The position numbers and the translations under genes are program-made. 64,000 nt of DNA from Paenibacillus sp. 32352 (GTDB lineage: Bacteria; Bacillota; Bacilli; Paenibacillales; NBRC-103111): positions 186,001 to 250,000 of the forward strand of contig NZ_MZNT01000001.1 of NCBI RefSeq assembly GCF_002042965.1, in the 5' to 3' direction. Shown here one piece after another: positions 9,778-19,432 of the stretch. The number at the start of each line of letters is the position of its first letter. Position 1 is the stretch's first letter. The notes below the pieces were generated by a model that saw only the letters and a program-made list of their open reading frames with translations, made no database searches and was not told where the DNA came from.

Positions 9778-10071
9778 ATGCTGAAAACTCCCATTGGGCG
9801 GTTGCGCGCCGTCGGCCTTTATGAGGGAATTTCATTTCTGGTGCTTCTCATCATTGCCATGCCTTTGAAATATTATGCAAACTTTCCGCAAGCCGTCAAA
9901 GTTGTCGGGATGCTTCACGGGGTTTTATTCGTTCTGTATTTGTTAGCTCTTGCTCATGTGACGTTTGCACATCGTTGGAACATTTTGAAAGTGCTTGGAG
10001 CCATTATTGCATCGCTGCTTCCGTTCGGAACCTTCGTGATGGAGGCCCGATTGCGCAAAATCTACGGATAG
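9778..10071 (+). CDS. DUF3817 family small membrane protein
   Basis: A 97-residue protein with three hydrophobic segments (about 17-35, 46-66, 73-90). The start RLRAVGLYEGISFL and the internal GxLHGVLFVLY are typical of DUF3817, whose role is unknown. The ATG at 9778 follows AGGAAGG with 7 bases spacing. It stands alone between two terminators. Confidence 0.85.
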   Translation: MLKTPIGRLRAVGLYEGISFLVLLIIAMPLKYYANFPQAVKVVGMLHGVLFVLYLLALAHVTFAHRWNILKVLGAIIASLLPFGTFVMEARLRKIYG

Positions 10072-10093
10072 GTGTAACGGAATAGAAGGACAG

Positions 10094-10120
10094 AAAAACT
10101 GGCGTGCGCCGGTTTTTTTT
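10094..10120 (+). terminator. Rho-independent terminator
   Basis: AAAACTGGCG pairs with CGCCGGTTTT (one G-U pair) and continues into a T-run ending at 10120, just after the DUF3817 gene. Confidence 0.85.
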
Positions 10121-10269
10121 ATTTACAGAACAAAAATCTTAGGTTTATGCAAATACATATGAGCATTCTACATGTTAATGCAACATTTCTTTTTTTATAA
10201 TAGAAAGGATGCACTTACTAGGATCAGCTAAGATCTAATAGCTTTCAGTAAAGGAAGGAGTCTCACAAT

Positions 10270-12585
10270 ATGACCCGTTTAGTCCAAGACACGGATTCGC
10301 TCCGTTCAACGTTATGGTATCAGCAGCCGGCAAGCAAGTGGCAGGAGGCCCTCCCGATAGGCAACGGACGTTTGGGCGGAATGATATTCGGAACGGTAGC
10401 CCAGGAAAAAATTCAATTAAATGAAGATACCGTATGGTACGGCGGTCCTAAAAAGGCGAACAGCCAGGACGCGATTCACCATGTGGACGAGATTCGCCGT
10501 CTATTATTCGAAGGCAAGCAGCAGGAAGCGGAGCATTTAAGCCGGATGGCGCTTATGTCGGCTCCGAAGTATTTGCACCCGTACCATCCTTTAGGGGATC
10601 TGTTCTTCTATTTCCTGAATCACGACAAAAAGACGGAGGCGTACCATCGGGAGCTGGACCTGGAAACGGCGACCGCCAGCGTCCGTTATCAGATAGACGG
10701 CTATGAATATTCGAGGGAATATTTCAGCAGCGCAGCAGATCATGTTATGGCCATCAGGCTCAAGACGAATAAGCCGGGCGGGCTTACGTTCGGCGTTCAC
10801 TTTATGCGCCGTCCATTCGATGGCGGCAGCAAATGCATCAGCTCCGATACGATCATGATGGTCGGCGAATGCGGCAGGGATGGCGTGCAATTCCGCGCCG
10901 GACTTAAGGCTATCGTAAGCGGCGGGTCCGTCTGCACCGTCGGAGATTTTCTCTCCGTGACCGAAGCGGACGAGGTGACGCTGCTGCTGGCGGCTAACAC
11001 GACGTTCCGGTACGATGATCCGGAGAAGGCGTGTCTCGAGCAGCTGGAGCTTGCATCGGGTAAATCCTACGAGCAGCTGAAGCAGGCTCATATTGCCGAC
11101 TATTCGGAGAAGTTCGGCCGTGTCCGTCTGGAGCTTGCGTCGTCCGACGCTGCTTCGAAGCTGAAGCTTCCTACCGATGTTCGTCTGAAGCAGGTGCAGG
11201 AGGGGCAGGACGATCTGGAGCTGGTCCGGCTATTCTTCGACTTCGGACGTTACTTGCTCTTATCATGCTCGCGCCCGGGCAGTATTGCCGCGAACCTGCA
11301 GGGGATTTGGAACGACAGCTACACCCCGCCGTGGGAATCGAAATTTACGATTAACATTAACACCGAGATGAACTATTGGCCTGCGGAGCTGTGCAACCTG
11401 GCGGAATGTCATGAGCCGCTGTTCGATCTGATCGAAACGATGCTGCCGAACGGCCGTGTGACGGCACGTGAGGTCTATGGCTGCAGCGGGTTCGTCGCTC
11501 ACCATAATACGAATATTTGGGGCGACACGCATGTCGAAGGGATTCTGGTATCCTCCTCGATATGGCCGATGGGTGCCGCATGGCTCTCGCTTCATCTATG
11601 GGAGCATTACCGCTTCGGTCTCGATACAAGCTTCTTGGCCGACCGCGCGTATCCGATTATGAAGGAAGCCGCTCAATTTTTGCTGGACTATATGACGGAG
11701 GATTCGAAAGGACGCCTGGTAACAGGGCCATCCATGTCGCCAGAGAACAAGTTCATTTTGCCGGACGGAACGACAGGCAACTTGTGCATGGGGCCTGCCA
11801 TGGACATGCAGATCGTGTATACGCTGTTTACGGCCTGTACGGAAGCGGCCGGCATTCTTGGCTGTGACGACGAATTTTGCCGGAAGCTGAATTCGGCGCT
11901 CGAACGCATTCCAATGCCGACAATCGGCAAATACGGTCAGGTGATGGAGTGGCTCGAGGATTACGAAGAATTCGACCCGGGCCACCGCCACATCTCCCAG
12001 CTGTTTGCGCTCCATCCGGGCGAGATGATTCACGCCCGCCGTACGCCTGAGCTTGCGCTTGCAGCCAAGCGTACGCTGGAGCGGAGGCTCTCCCACGGGG
12101 GAGGCCATACCGGCTGGAGCCGTGCATGGATTATTAATTTCTGGGCAAGGCTCGGCGAAGGCGATACGGCTTACGAGAACGTAAAGGCGCTGCTGGCCAA
12201 ATCAACCTATCCGAACCTGTTCGACGCGCATCCGCCGTTTCAAATTGACGGGAATTTCGGCGGTACGGCCGGCATCGTAGAAATGCTGCTGCAATCCCAC
12301 AGCGGGGAGCTCTCCTTGCTTCCGGCATTGCCGAAAGCTTGGCAGGAGGGCACGATTACGGGAATTCGCGCCAGAGGCGGCGTTGAAGTGGATCTGAAGT
12401 GGAAGCAGGGAGCTTTATCCAAAGCCGTGCTTCGTCCCAGCCGCAGCGGGATTATCGCCGTCTATTATGCCTCGCCGTTACAAGCTCATTGCGAAGGCAA
12501 GCCGGTCTCCGCATCCTACGAGGAAGAGCTTCTGAAGCTGCCGGTAGAAGCAGGTGCCTCCTACGTGCTTACACCTGGCGTATAA
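10270..12585 (+). CDS. GH95 family glycoside hydrolase (alpha-L-fucosidase-like)
   Basis: A 771-residue enzyme with the GH95 N-terminal signature (ALPIGNGRLGGMIFG, then QLNEDTVWYGG), a central (alpha/alpha)6 domain containing LQGIWND, TININTEMNYWPAE and GGGHTGWSRAW, and the conserved C-terminal IDGNFGGTAGI. GH95 members are inverting 1,2-alpha-L-fucosidases, and some act on alpha-L-galactosides. No signal peptide is visible, so it should act in the cytoplasm on imported oligosaccharides. A TATAAT hexamer at 10196-10201 may be its -10 element with a weak -35. If it releases L-fucose, the IclR operon at 40.7-45.8 kb could consume it; that link is inference. Confidence 0.92.
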   Translation: MTRLVQDTDSLRSTLWYQQPASKWQEALPIGNGRLGGMIFGTVAQEKIQLNEDTVWYGGPKKANSQDAIHHVDEIRRLLFEGKQQEAEHLSRMALMSAPKYLHPYHPLGDLFFYFLNHDKKTEAYHRELDLETATASVRYQIDGYEYSREYFSSAADHVMAIRLKTNKPGGLTFGVHFMRRPFDGGSKCISSDTIMMVGECGRDGVQFRAGLKAIVSGGSVCTVGDFLSVTEADEVTLLLAANTTFRYDDPEKACLEQLELASGKSYEQLKQAHIADYSEKFGRVRLELASSDAASKLKLPTDVRLKQVQEGQDDLELVRLFFDFGRYLLLSCSRPGSIAANLQGIWNDSYTPPWESKFTININTEMNYWPAELCNLAECHEPLFDLIETMLPNGRVTAREVYGCSGFVAHHNTNIWGDTHVEGILVSSSIWPMGAAWLSLHLWEHYRFGLDTSFLADRAYPIMKEAAQFLLDYMTEDSKGRLVTGPSMSPENKFILPDGTTGNLCMGPAMDMQIVYTLFTACTEAAGILGCDDEFCRKLNSALERIPMPTIGKYGQVMEWLEDYEEFDPGHRHISQLFALHPGEMIHARRTPELALAAKRTLERRLSHGGGHTGWSRAWIINFWARLGEGDTAYENVKALLAKSTYPNLFDAHPPFQIDGNFGGTAGIVEMLLQSHSGELSLLPALPKAWQEGTITGIRARGGVEVDLKWKQGALSKAVLRPSRSGIIAVYYASPLQAHCEGKPVSASYEEELLKLPVEAGASYVLTPGV

Positions 12586-12601
12586 TCTGTTACTTCCGAC
12601 C

Positions 12602-12634
12602 TGCCGAGTCCTGATGGGGCTCGGCATTTTTTTG
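12602..12634 (+). terminator. Rho-independent terminator
   Basis: TGCCGAGTCC pairs with GGGGCTCGGCA and is followed by seven T residues directly behind the GH95 gene. Confidence 0.85.
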
Positions 12635-12749
12635 TCCCCGTAGACATAAAGTCATGAACATAATCTGAACATTGGAAAGGAAAGGCAGGAGTTTTGGCGG
12701 ATTGCGTCGAAATGGAGTGCATGCAGGATAAACAAAGGGAGGCATATGT

Positions 12750-13052
12750 ATGCAATATTCTATTTTCCAATCGGTCAAAATTGTGGATATGAATGACGAG
12801 ATTATGTCGGAGGTCCTGTTCCACCATGGGGAGCACGAGCTGGTTGCCTTGTCTGTGGGCTCTTCGGTCATTACGCATCAATTGGGGCTCCGCCAGTTCG
12901 AGGTCGTGTATGACAAGCGGGAAGGGAAGCAGCAAAAGGTTAGTATCGTCAATATCGAGACGGATTTAATGGTAAGCCCTGCGGTTACCCGTGTCTATTT
13001 GGAGCCGGTAACGCTTATTATCGGTCAGCATGACGTTGGCCAGATTTTCTAA
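12750..13052 (+). CDS. Hypothetical protein, 100 residues
   Basis: Preceded by AGGGAGG at good spacing. The protein is soluble, mainly beta-strand in pattern, with no membrane segment, signal peptide or recognisable motif; the end reads LIIGQHDVGQIF. I do not recognise a family. It stands alone between the GH95 terminator and the DUF423 gene. Codon pattern and ribosome binding site support a real gene. Confidence 0.7.
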   Translation: MQYSIFQSVKIVDMNDEIMSEVLFHHGEHELVALSVGSSVITHQLGLRQFEVVYDKREGKQQKVSIVNIETDLMVSPAVTRVYLEPVTLIIGQHDVGQIF

Positions 13053-13168
13053 TTTCAGCTCCTAGGGGCTGAGCAGCCACCGGTCTCATTGGCAACAGGA
13101 TCGGAAATCGGATATGATGGTATGTGCAAGAGGATCGTGATGGAATTGCCATATCGGAGGTAGATAAC

Positions 13169-13549
13169 ATGAATACACGCTTTGTGGTGACCGGCGGCAT
13201 TTGTGCGTTTTTGTCGGTGGCATTAGGAGCTTTCGGTGCCCATGCCCTCAAGACGAAAATCCCGGCGGACATGCTGGCGGTGTATGAAACCGGCGTACAG
13301 TATCAAATGATGCATTCGCTTGGGCTCATCGCCATAGGTCTCATCGCAGCCATGCTGCCAAATAACAAGCATCTGGCCAGAGCGGGATGGTCGATGCTGA
13401 TCGGTATCGTGCTGTTCTCCGGCAGCCTGTATGTGCTCGCCGTTACGCAAATCAAGCCGCTGGGTGCGATCACCCCGTTCGGCGGTGTCGCCTTTCTGTT
13501 CGGCTGGCTGTCCTTGGTGCTGGCCGCGCTGCAATATAAGAAGCAATAG
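13169..13549 (+). CDS. DUF423 family membrane protein (YwdK/YgdD-like)
   Basis: A 126-residue protein with four hydrophobic helices and the DUF423 signatures GAFGAHALK near the N-terminus, YQMMHSLGLI in the middle and ITPFGGVAFLFGW near the C-terminus. Function of the family is unknown. The ATG at 13169 is chosen because GGAGG ends 8 bases upstream. A terminator follows. Confidence 0.9.
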   Translation: MNTRFVVTGGICAFLSVALGAFGAHALKTKIPADMLAVYETGVQYQMMHSLGLIAIGLIAAMLPNNKHLARAGWSMLIGIVLFSGSLYVLAVTQIKPLGAITPFGGVAFLFGWLSLVLAALQYKKQ

Positions 13550-13564
13550 GGAAGCAGGAGAAGA

Positions 13565-13594
13565 ACTCTGGCCGAATGAGGCCGGAGTTTTTTG
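13565..13594 (+). terminator. Rho-independent terminator
   Basis: AACTCTGGCC pairs with GGCCGGAGTT and runs into a T-run, 15 bases after the DUF423 stop. Confidence 0.85.
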
Positions 13595-13821
13595 CGCTCT
13601 CCCAAGGGAATTTCAGATACGGTTTGAAAATAGTTCCAAAGAACTAGATGAAAGAGAATGTATAAATGATTGAGATGTAAATAAGGCTTATTGACGATAA
13701 AATCGTCATAATATGGCGAAATACGCACTTATTATCATTTTGAGGCAGGAAAATCATACCTGTATGTAGAATTAAGCAGTGAATCTCATTGTCGAAAAAT
13801 CCGCGCAAAGGAGGGGCAATG

Positions 13822-15750
13822 ATGTGGAAAAGGACAGGCTTTTTAACGGTTATGAATAACAAAGGGCCGCTTCTGCTGGTTGGCTTGCAACTAGTGTTGT
13901 CGGCCAGTGCGGCATGGTGGGTCGATCGTCCTATGGAATGGGGATTGCTTGCTCTTGGTAACCTGTTAGTCGTCCTGGTGCTTTATCGCATTGCTCGGCT
14001 AAGGTTCGCACAGGCTTGCAGCGTGGAAACCGGCGCAACCATGAAGATTAATGAAAAAGTATTTGAATCGTTATTCGAGAATAATCCGAATGTAGTCTGC
14101 TTGATGGACAAGGAAGGAACCATCGTTAAAGTCAATGGGAACACGGAGCAGCTTCTCGGTTATACGAAGCAGACGATGGAAGGAGGCCCCTTGTGGCCGT
14201 TTCTTTCAGAGGAAAGCTTGAGTAAGACAAGGAGTGCGCTAGATCAAGTTCGCCGCGGGGTGCCGCAGACGTTCCGGACGGGCATGCTTCATAAGGACGG
14301 TTACCGCCTCGATTTGGAAACGACCGCAGCGCCGGTCAAGGAAGGCGATATGTTAAGCGGAATCATCGTGATCGGCCAAGACATTACGGTGACCAAGCGA
14401 ACGGAAGAGCGTATTCGCCACATGGCTTATTATGATGATATGACAGGGCTGCCTAATCGAAGAATGTTCCATTCCCAGCTGAATGAGGCTATTGACTCGG
14501 CTATGCAGCACCGGCACTTGCTGGCTGTTTTATATGTTGATATAGACCGGTTCAAAATTGTTAATGACTGCTTCGGCCATGATTATGGTGACATGCTGCT
14601 GCTGCAATTGGCTGAGCGTTTTTCCCGATGCATTTCGGAGAATGATTACCTGGCAAGGACGGAAGGCGATGAATTTGCCTTTATGTTTACGGATCTGAGG
14701 CATCCGGATGAGGTCCATCCGATAGCCATGCGCATATTTGAGATGCTTGTGGAGCCGTTCCTGTTAGAGGAGCATCAGGTGCATGTGACGGCCAGTATCG
14801 GAGCCGCCGTGTTATCCGATGAGGAGAAGGACGCTGACTCTCTTTCCAAATGCGCGGATATTGCATTAACCCGGGCTAAGGACAAGGGGAAAAACAATAT
14901 TCAAGTGTTCCATTCGGCTATGAAGGCCGTTTCCTTGCAAAGGCTGACTCTTGAAAGTGAATTAAGAAAAGCGCTAAACCAAAACGAATTCGAATTGAAA
15001 TACCAGCCGCAGATGGATATCAAGACGGGAGCTATCGTAGGCTTCGAAGCGTTGATCCGGTGGAATCATCCGGAGAAGGGAGTTATCCCTCCTATGGACT
15101 TCATCCCTTTTACGGAGGAAAGCGGGATGATTATCCCGATAGGAGAGTGGGTGCTGCAGGAAGCGTGCAGGCAAAACAAGATGTGGCAAAAGCAGGGGCT
15201 CGCTCATATTCCCGTCTCCGTTAATCTTTCGACGCGCCAGTTTCTTCAGCATAACCTCCGCGATAAAGTGGCTGAGGTGCTCAGCAATACGGGGCTTGAT
15301 CCTTCGTACCTTGAGCTGGAAATTACCGAAAGCAGCACGATGGACGTGGACTATGCAACGGGCTTGCTGCTGGAGCTCAAGTCTCTCGGCGTCAAGATCA
15401 GTATTGATGATTTCGGGACCGGCTACAGCTCGTTGTCCTATTTGAAACGGTTTCCGATCGATAAGCTGAAGATCGACCAGTCTTTCGTTCGGGACATTAT
15501 GACAGATCCGAACGATGCCGCTATTGTGGCATCCATCATCTCGATGACGCGGCATATGAACCTCAAGGTTATTGCCGAAGGAGTCGAAACGGAGGAGCAG
15601 CTCGGCTTCCTTCATCATAACCATTGCAATGAAATTCAAGGGTACTGGTTCAGCCCTCCCTTGAGCGCGGATCAGGCAGAGGCTTTGCTGCTTGATCTGC
15701 ATGAGCCTCAGTCTGCGGCTGCGTCGACCGCCAGCCGGATTAACGAATAA
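13822..15750 (+). CDS. PAS-GGDEF-EAL protein, probable c-di-GMP phosphodiesterase
   Basis: A 642-residue protein with two N-terminal membrane segments (about 10-50), a PAS domain (about 75-195), a GGDEF domain (about 205-370) and an EAL domain (about 380-630). The GGDEF motif reads EGDEF, and the position of the inhibitory RxxD site reads SEND, so product feedback at an I-site is unlikely. The EAL domain keeps its key residues: EAL itself, VNLS, LEITES, DDFGTGYSS, KIDQSF and EGVETEEQ. The likely activity is therefore c-di-GMP hydrolysis, with the GGDEF domain either weakly active or a GTP sensor. AGGAGGGG precedes tandem ATGs at 13819 and 13822; the second has better spacing. Confidence 0.93.
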   Translation: MWKRTGFLTVMNNKGPLLLVGLQLVLSASAAWWVDRPMEWGLLALGNLLVVLVLYRIARLRFAQACSVETGATMKINEKVFESLFENNPNVVCLMDKEGTIVKVNGNTEQLLGYTKQTMEGGPLWPFLSEESLSKTRSALDQVRRGVPQTFRTGMLHKDGYRLDLETTAAPVKEGDMLSGIIVIGQDITVTKRTEERIRHMAYYDDMTGLPNRRMFHSQLNEAIDSAMQHRHLLAVLYVDIDRFKIVNDCFGHDYGDMLLLQLAERFSRCISENDYLARTEGDEFAFMFTDLRHPDEVHPIAMRIFEMLVEPFLLEEHQVHVTASIGAAVLSDEEKDADSLSKCADIALTRAKDKGKNNIQVFHSAMKAVSLQRLTLESELRKALNQNEFELKYQPQMDIKTGAIVGFEALIRWNHPEKGVIPPMDFIPFTEESGMIIPIGEWVLQEACRQNKMWQKQGLAHIPVSVNLSTRQFLQHNLRDKVAEVLSNTGLDPSYLELEITESSTMDVDYATGLLLELKSLGVKISIDDFGTGYSSLSYLKRFPIDKLKIDQSFVRDIMTDPNDAAIVASIISMTRHMNLKVIAEGVETEEQLGFLHHNHCNEIQGYWFSPPLSADQAEALLLDLHEPQSAAASTASRINE

Positions 15751-15786
15751 GCGAGCTTTTGGGTTTCCCCTAAAGCTCGCTTTTTG
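15751..15786 (+). terminator. Rho-independent terminator
   Basis: GCGAGCTTT pairs with AAGCTCGC followed by TTTTT immediately after the GGDEF-EAL stop. Confidence 0.88.
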
Positions 15787-15876
15787 TTCACGTTAACATC
15801 ACAATCAAAGATGGGGGAGGAGAATGGCTTAAAGCCGACTAAACCCCGGATTGAAACGCTTTCTCAATTGTCCATA

Positions 15877-16380
15877 TTAGGTGATGGAGAAATCGTCAAT
15901 TTCATTAATTTTAAACAAATAGACTTGTTTTTCATCGACATGATAGACCGAAACATTTTCAGTTGGCGGGTCGAAATTCAGGATACGACAGGGAATGTTG
16001 AGCTTGACTCCCTTTCCCTTAACGACACTAAGTCTAACCAGAGAATTGTTTTGCTTAAATTGCTGGAGTTGATCCCAGATCGCTTGATGCGGATCCGCCT
16101 TCGGAGGAACATTCGGTTCCTTGGGTTTGACAGGCGATGGCTTCGGCTCCTTGGCGGGCTCAACCGGCTTTTCCTTAGGTTGACTGTTCGCTTCCCGCAG
16201 GGCTTGTTCAATAATCTTACCTAATTCAACCCCTTCTTTAATTTGGTAATCCTCGATGTCATCTCCATTTAGCAAGTGAAGCAGCCTCTCCAGAGCACGC
16301 CCATTAGTCTCGTCTTCGATGAGAATGTCTACATTAAAAAGGAATCTGCGTTTGCCGATTCGGTTTTGATCGGACTTCAT
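15877..16380 (-). CDS. Hypothetical protein with Pro/Lys-rich linker
   Basis: A 167-residue protein with an ideal AAAGGAGGGG site before its ATG. Residues 1-65 look like a small folded domain (FLFNVDILIEDETNGRALERLL), residues 66-95 are a Pro/Lys/Glu-rich linker, and residues 96-167 form a beta-rich domain. No signal peptide or membrane segment. I do not recognise a family. It is on the opposite strand to both neighbours and is more AT-rich than the glycosidase genes. Confidence 0.8.
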   Translation of the reverse strand: MKSDQNRIGKRRFLFNVDILIEDETNGRALERLLHLLNGDDIEDYQIKEGVELGKIIEQALREANSQPKEKPVEPAKEPKPSPVKPKEPNVPPKADPHQAIWDQLQQFKQNNSLVRLSVVKGKGVKLNIPCRILNFDPPTENVSVYHVDEKQVYLFKINEIDDFSIT

Positions 16381-16563
16381 GGATGCCCCTCCTTTAGACC
16401 TATAACAAACTAACTATACCATTTTTTGAGCATCGAAAGTAGACAAAATTTCAGTGAAAGCATATTTTGTTGAAATTTTGGATAATCGCTCCATTTGACT
16501 CACAAGCGGGCGGGCAGTCACATACAATAACCTACAGTGCTGAATGAGAAGGAGTTGCTGACG

Positions 16564-16866
16564 ATGATGCGCATGGAACCCGTTTCACTAGACGGCTTCA
16601 CCGCTCTGGCCATTGAGGTTAAGCTTCCCAAGACAACCTTGCTGGCGGTTACTACGGATAAGGGCTACATTATGTGCGGAGCCTTGGACGTCGGGCTGCT
16701 GAACGAGCGGCTGAAAGACCGGCGTATTATAGCCGGAAGGGCGACTGGAGTACGGACCATCGAGGAGCTGCTGAACGCCCCTCTGGAATCGGTAACCTAC
16801 GAAGCGGAGGAGCTGGGAATCGTTCCGGGTATGATTGGCCGGGATGCGGTTCTGAGAATGAGATAA
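16564..16866 (+). CDS. yunC: DUF1805 family protein, YunC homologue
   Basis: A 100-residue protein with the conserved GYIMCGALDVGLLNERL and GVRTIEELL blocks of Bacillus YunC (DUF1805). The function is unknown; the Bacillus gene is near purine-catabolism genes, which are absent here. AAGGAG (16549-16554) lies 9 bases before the ATG at 16564; an in-frame GTG at 16537 has no site. Confidence 0.88.
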   Translation: MMRMEPVSLDGFTALAIEVKLPKTTLLAVTTDKGYIMCGALDVGLLNERLKDRRIIAGRATGVRTIEELLNAPLESVTYEAEELGIVPGMIGRDAVLRMR

Positions 16867-16900
16867 TGCATATTCGAGTGATAACGCAGCTATAGAGCAG

Positions 16901-16928
16901 CCTGCAGAATTCGTTCTGCAGGTTTTTT
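16901..16928 (+). terminator. Rho-independent terminator with UUCG loop
   Basis: A perfect 9-bp stem, CCTGCAGAA with TTCTGCAGG, closed by TTCG and followed by six T residues. Confidence 0.92.
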
Positions 16929-17032
16929 GGTACGGTTTTATTTCCCTGTTGCACTGTTCTGCCCGAAGGAAATCATTTTTCTATGTCGAATGATAGAGTA
17001 GGTTGCTATCCCTCAAAAAAAGAAGGTGTCGC

Positions 17033-17557
17033 ATGAGCGAGTTTAGCGAAAGCTATCATTTGAAAACGGCTGATAGAGATGAAGTGGTCAGACTCCTCAA
17101 CCAAACCGGGAAAAAAGGATATGTATTTGAAGAGACCAACGGCTGGGTTACGTTTGTGTTTGACGGAGAGCCCTTTCAGGCGGATGAAGCGATTGTTTCC
17201 CATAACCCTGGCCTTTTGGTCCATTATATTTATGCGGAAGATCATGGCTGGGAACTGAAAATATTCAAAAAAGCAGAGCTTGTGTTTGATTACCAATGCG
17301 ATTGGACGGATGAAATCGAAGTGAAGAGAAATCTTTACGATATTCGCGTCATCAAAGAATTGGTTATGGATCAAGAAACGTCATTGGAGGATTTGGAATC
17401 CATATTTATTAACGAGCATCAAGATGCCATTTTCGACGAAATTCCTCCTGCGCATCAATTCGCTTCCTTGATTGGATTAGTTCATGTCGATTGGATCTCT
17501 TTTGACTCCATGGAGTGGCGTCATGCTAACGAGGAGGATATCGTAGTCGTAAAGTAA
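17033..17557 (+). CDS. Hypothetical protein, 174 residues
   Basis: An acidic soluble protein without signal peptide, membrane segment or recognised motif. It is rich in aromatic residues and strand-forming segments (GWVTFVFDG, LLVHYIYAEDHGWELKIF). AGAAGGTG precedes the ATG at 17033. A weak hairpin with a T-run (CCGTACCC/GGGGCGG, then seven T, about 17588-17612) follows. No functional inference from neighbours. Confidence 0.75.
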   Translation: MSEFSESYHLKTADRDEVVRLLNQTGKKGYVFEETNGWVTFVFDGEPFQADEAIVSHNPGLLVHYIYAEDHGWELKIFKKAELVFDYQCDWTDEIEVKRNLYDIRVIKELVMDQETSLEDLESIFINEHQDAIFDEIPPAHQFASLIGLVHVDWISFDSMEWRHANEEDIVVVK

Positions 17558-17809
17558 AGCGACTTTTAGAAGCACAGGACGGCAGCCGTACCCGATGGGG
17601 CGGATTTTTTTGTTGACCATAGAGATACATCAATTCGGGGCTGCCCACCAACACGGGAGTATACCGGCAATAGTTCTTGCTCTATAGCCTTCTCAATAGA
17701 CTTGCCCTGCTTTGTGGGGGCCATATCGTTGTTGAAACAGCTAGTTTAAGCGGAGCGGGAACGATGTATAATAGGAGGGCAGTCTACATATCCAATAAGG
17801 AGCTAGCTT

Positions 17810-19432
17810 ATGTTTCACTTACTGGTCGATATGCTCGAACGCGTCGGATTTCTTATTGCGACCGCTTTCGTCTTTTCGAGGAGCAAATGGATGAGAAGCT
17901 ACATGAGCTATCAAGGCGATAAACGCAATCATTGGCGCTTTCTTGTTTTTTTCAGCTTATATTCCATTCTCGGCACCTATTCGGGAGTGGAGGTCTCCCA
18001 ATATGCTTATCAGCCGGCGCCTTGGATAGAAAGTGTCGCCCCGTCGGCGGCTATAGCCAATTCTCGTACGGTTGGCGTTATGATCGCCGGGCTGCTTGGA
18101 GGCGTCAAAAGCGGCGTGATCGTCGGAGCCGTTGCCGGTCTGCACCGCTTTTCCTTGGGAGGCTTTGTGGCGGTAGCCTGCGGCTTGGCTCCTGTCCTGC
18201 AAGGCTTGCTAGGCGGCTTGTGCCGGAATGCCTTAAAAAGAAGATTCCGCAATATGTCTTCGGTGGCATTGGCGTTTATCGTCGGGCTGGTGGGAGAATT
18301 GCTTCAAATGGCGCTGATCCTGCTGCTTTCCAGGCCTTGGGACGAGGCTTTGGGGCTGGTTCTGCTGATCGGGATCCCGCAAACGATAGCCAACAGTACG
18401 GGAGTGGCGATGTTTTTCATGGTGCACAACACCATAGAAAGCGAAGAGGACCGGATCGGTAACGAGCATGCACGGAAGGCGCTGCATATCGCCGATATGA
18501 CGATGCCGCTGAGGAAATTGGATATGGATAAGGCCATTCAGGCCATTACCGTTATTCTTCACGAAGAAACGCTGGCGGTGGGCGCTTTTTTCTACAAAAA
18601 CGGAAAAGAGCAGGTGATGGAAGGCCGAAGAACGCCTTATTGGATCGACCTGCCTATCGAGTCGCAGAGGAACAAGCCTATCGGGTTCTTTCGCTTGTTT
18701 TATCCGAGACAGCAGGACGATAGCCCTTCCCGCCGCAGAATGCTGAAATCGTTGGCACAGCTGCTGTCTCAGCAATATACGTTCGTGGAGGCGGAACGCC
18801 ATTCCCAGCTGCTGGCGGATGCTGAGATTCGATCCTTGCAGGCTCAAATGAGCCCTCATTTTCTGTTCAATGTATTGAACACGGTCAAGTCGTATATCCG
18901 CACCAGGCCGGACGATGCAAGGCAGCTGGTCATGCATCTGTCCAAATGGATGAGAAACAACATGAATAACAGCAGCAAAACGCTGGTTCCGATTCGTGAT
19001 GAGCTGGAGATGGTAACCGCTTATTTGACGTTGACCAAAGCGAGGCTGGGCGACCGGCTGCTTTTTGTGACGGATATAGACGAGCAGGTGCAGGATGAGC
19101 TGATTCCCCCATTTTCTATACAGCCGCTGGTTGAGAACGCTCTTGTACACGGACTCAAGCATTCAAGCAGGCCCGGTATCGTTAAGCTGTCCATCAAGAA
19201 CGTGACGGAAGGAGACGAGCCCGGGATTCTCGTTACGGTAGAGGATAATGGAATCGGCATGCAGTCCGGTCCACAGCAGGGAGAGGAGCATGCAGGAATA
19301 GCGCTCAGCAATATTGAACAGCGGCTTCGGTATCATTACGGGATGGAGCATGCGCTGGACATTGAAAGCAAGCCCAATGAAGGAACGAAAATCAGCTTCA
19401 AGGTGAGGAGACAACCATGGGATGGACAATAG
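17810..19432 (+). CDS. LytS/BtsS-type sensor histidine kinase
   Basis: A 540-residue kinase with about six membrane segments in residues 1-210 (5TM-5TMR_LYT type, with SRTVGVMIAGLLGG and FSLGGFVAVACGLAPVLQGLLGG), a GAF-like region, the His_kinase block LQAQMSPHFLFN with phospho-His350, and an ATPase domain (LVENALVHGLKH). AAGGAG precedes the ATG by 8 bases. A TATAAT at 17767-17772 with a weak -35 is a candidate promoter element. It overlaps its LytTR regulator by 16 bases. In other bacteria this architecture senses extracellular pyruvate and controls pyruvate transport; the CstA gene downstream supports the same role here. Confidence 0.93.
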   Translation: MFHLLVDMLERVGFLIATAFVFSRSKWMRSYMSYQGDKRNHWRFLVFFSLYSILGTYSGVEVSQYAYQPAPWIESVAPSAAIANSRTVGVMIAGLLGGVKSGVIVGAVAGLHRFSLGGFVAVACGLAPVLQGLLGGLCRNALKRRFRNMSSVALAFIVGLVGELLQMALILLLSRPWDEALGLVLLIGIPQTIANSTGVAMFFMVHNTIESEEDRIGNEHARKALHIADMTMPLRKLDMDKAIQAITVILHEETLAVGAFFYKNGKEQVMEGRRTPYWIDLPIESQRNKPIGFFRLFYPRQQDDSPSRRRMLKSLAQLLSQQYTFVEAERHSQLLADAEIRSLQAQMSPHFLFNVLNTVKSYIRTRPDDARQLVMHLSKWMRNNMNNSSKTLVPIRDELEMVTAYLTLTKARLGDRLLFVTDIDEQVQDELIPPFSIQPLVENALVHGLKHSSRPGIVKLSIKNVTEGDEPGILVTVEDNGIGMQSGPQQGEEHAGIALSNIEQRLRYHYGMEHALDIESKPNEGTKISFKVRRQPWDGQ

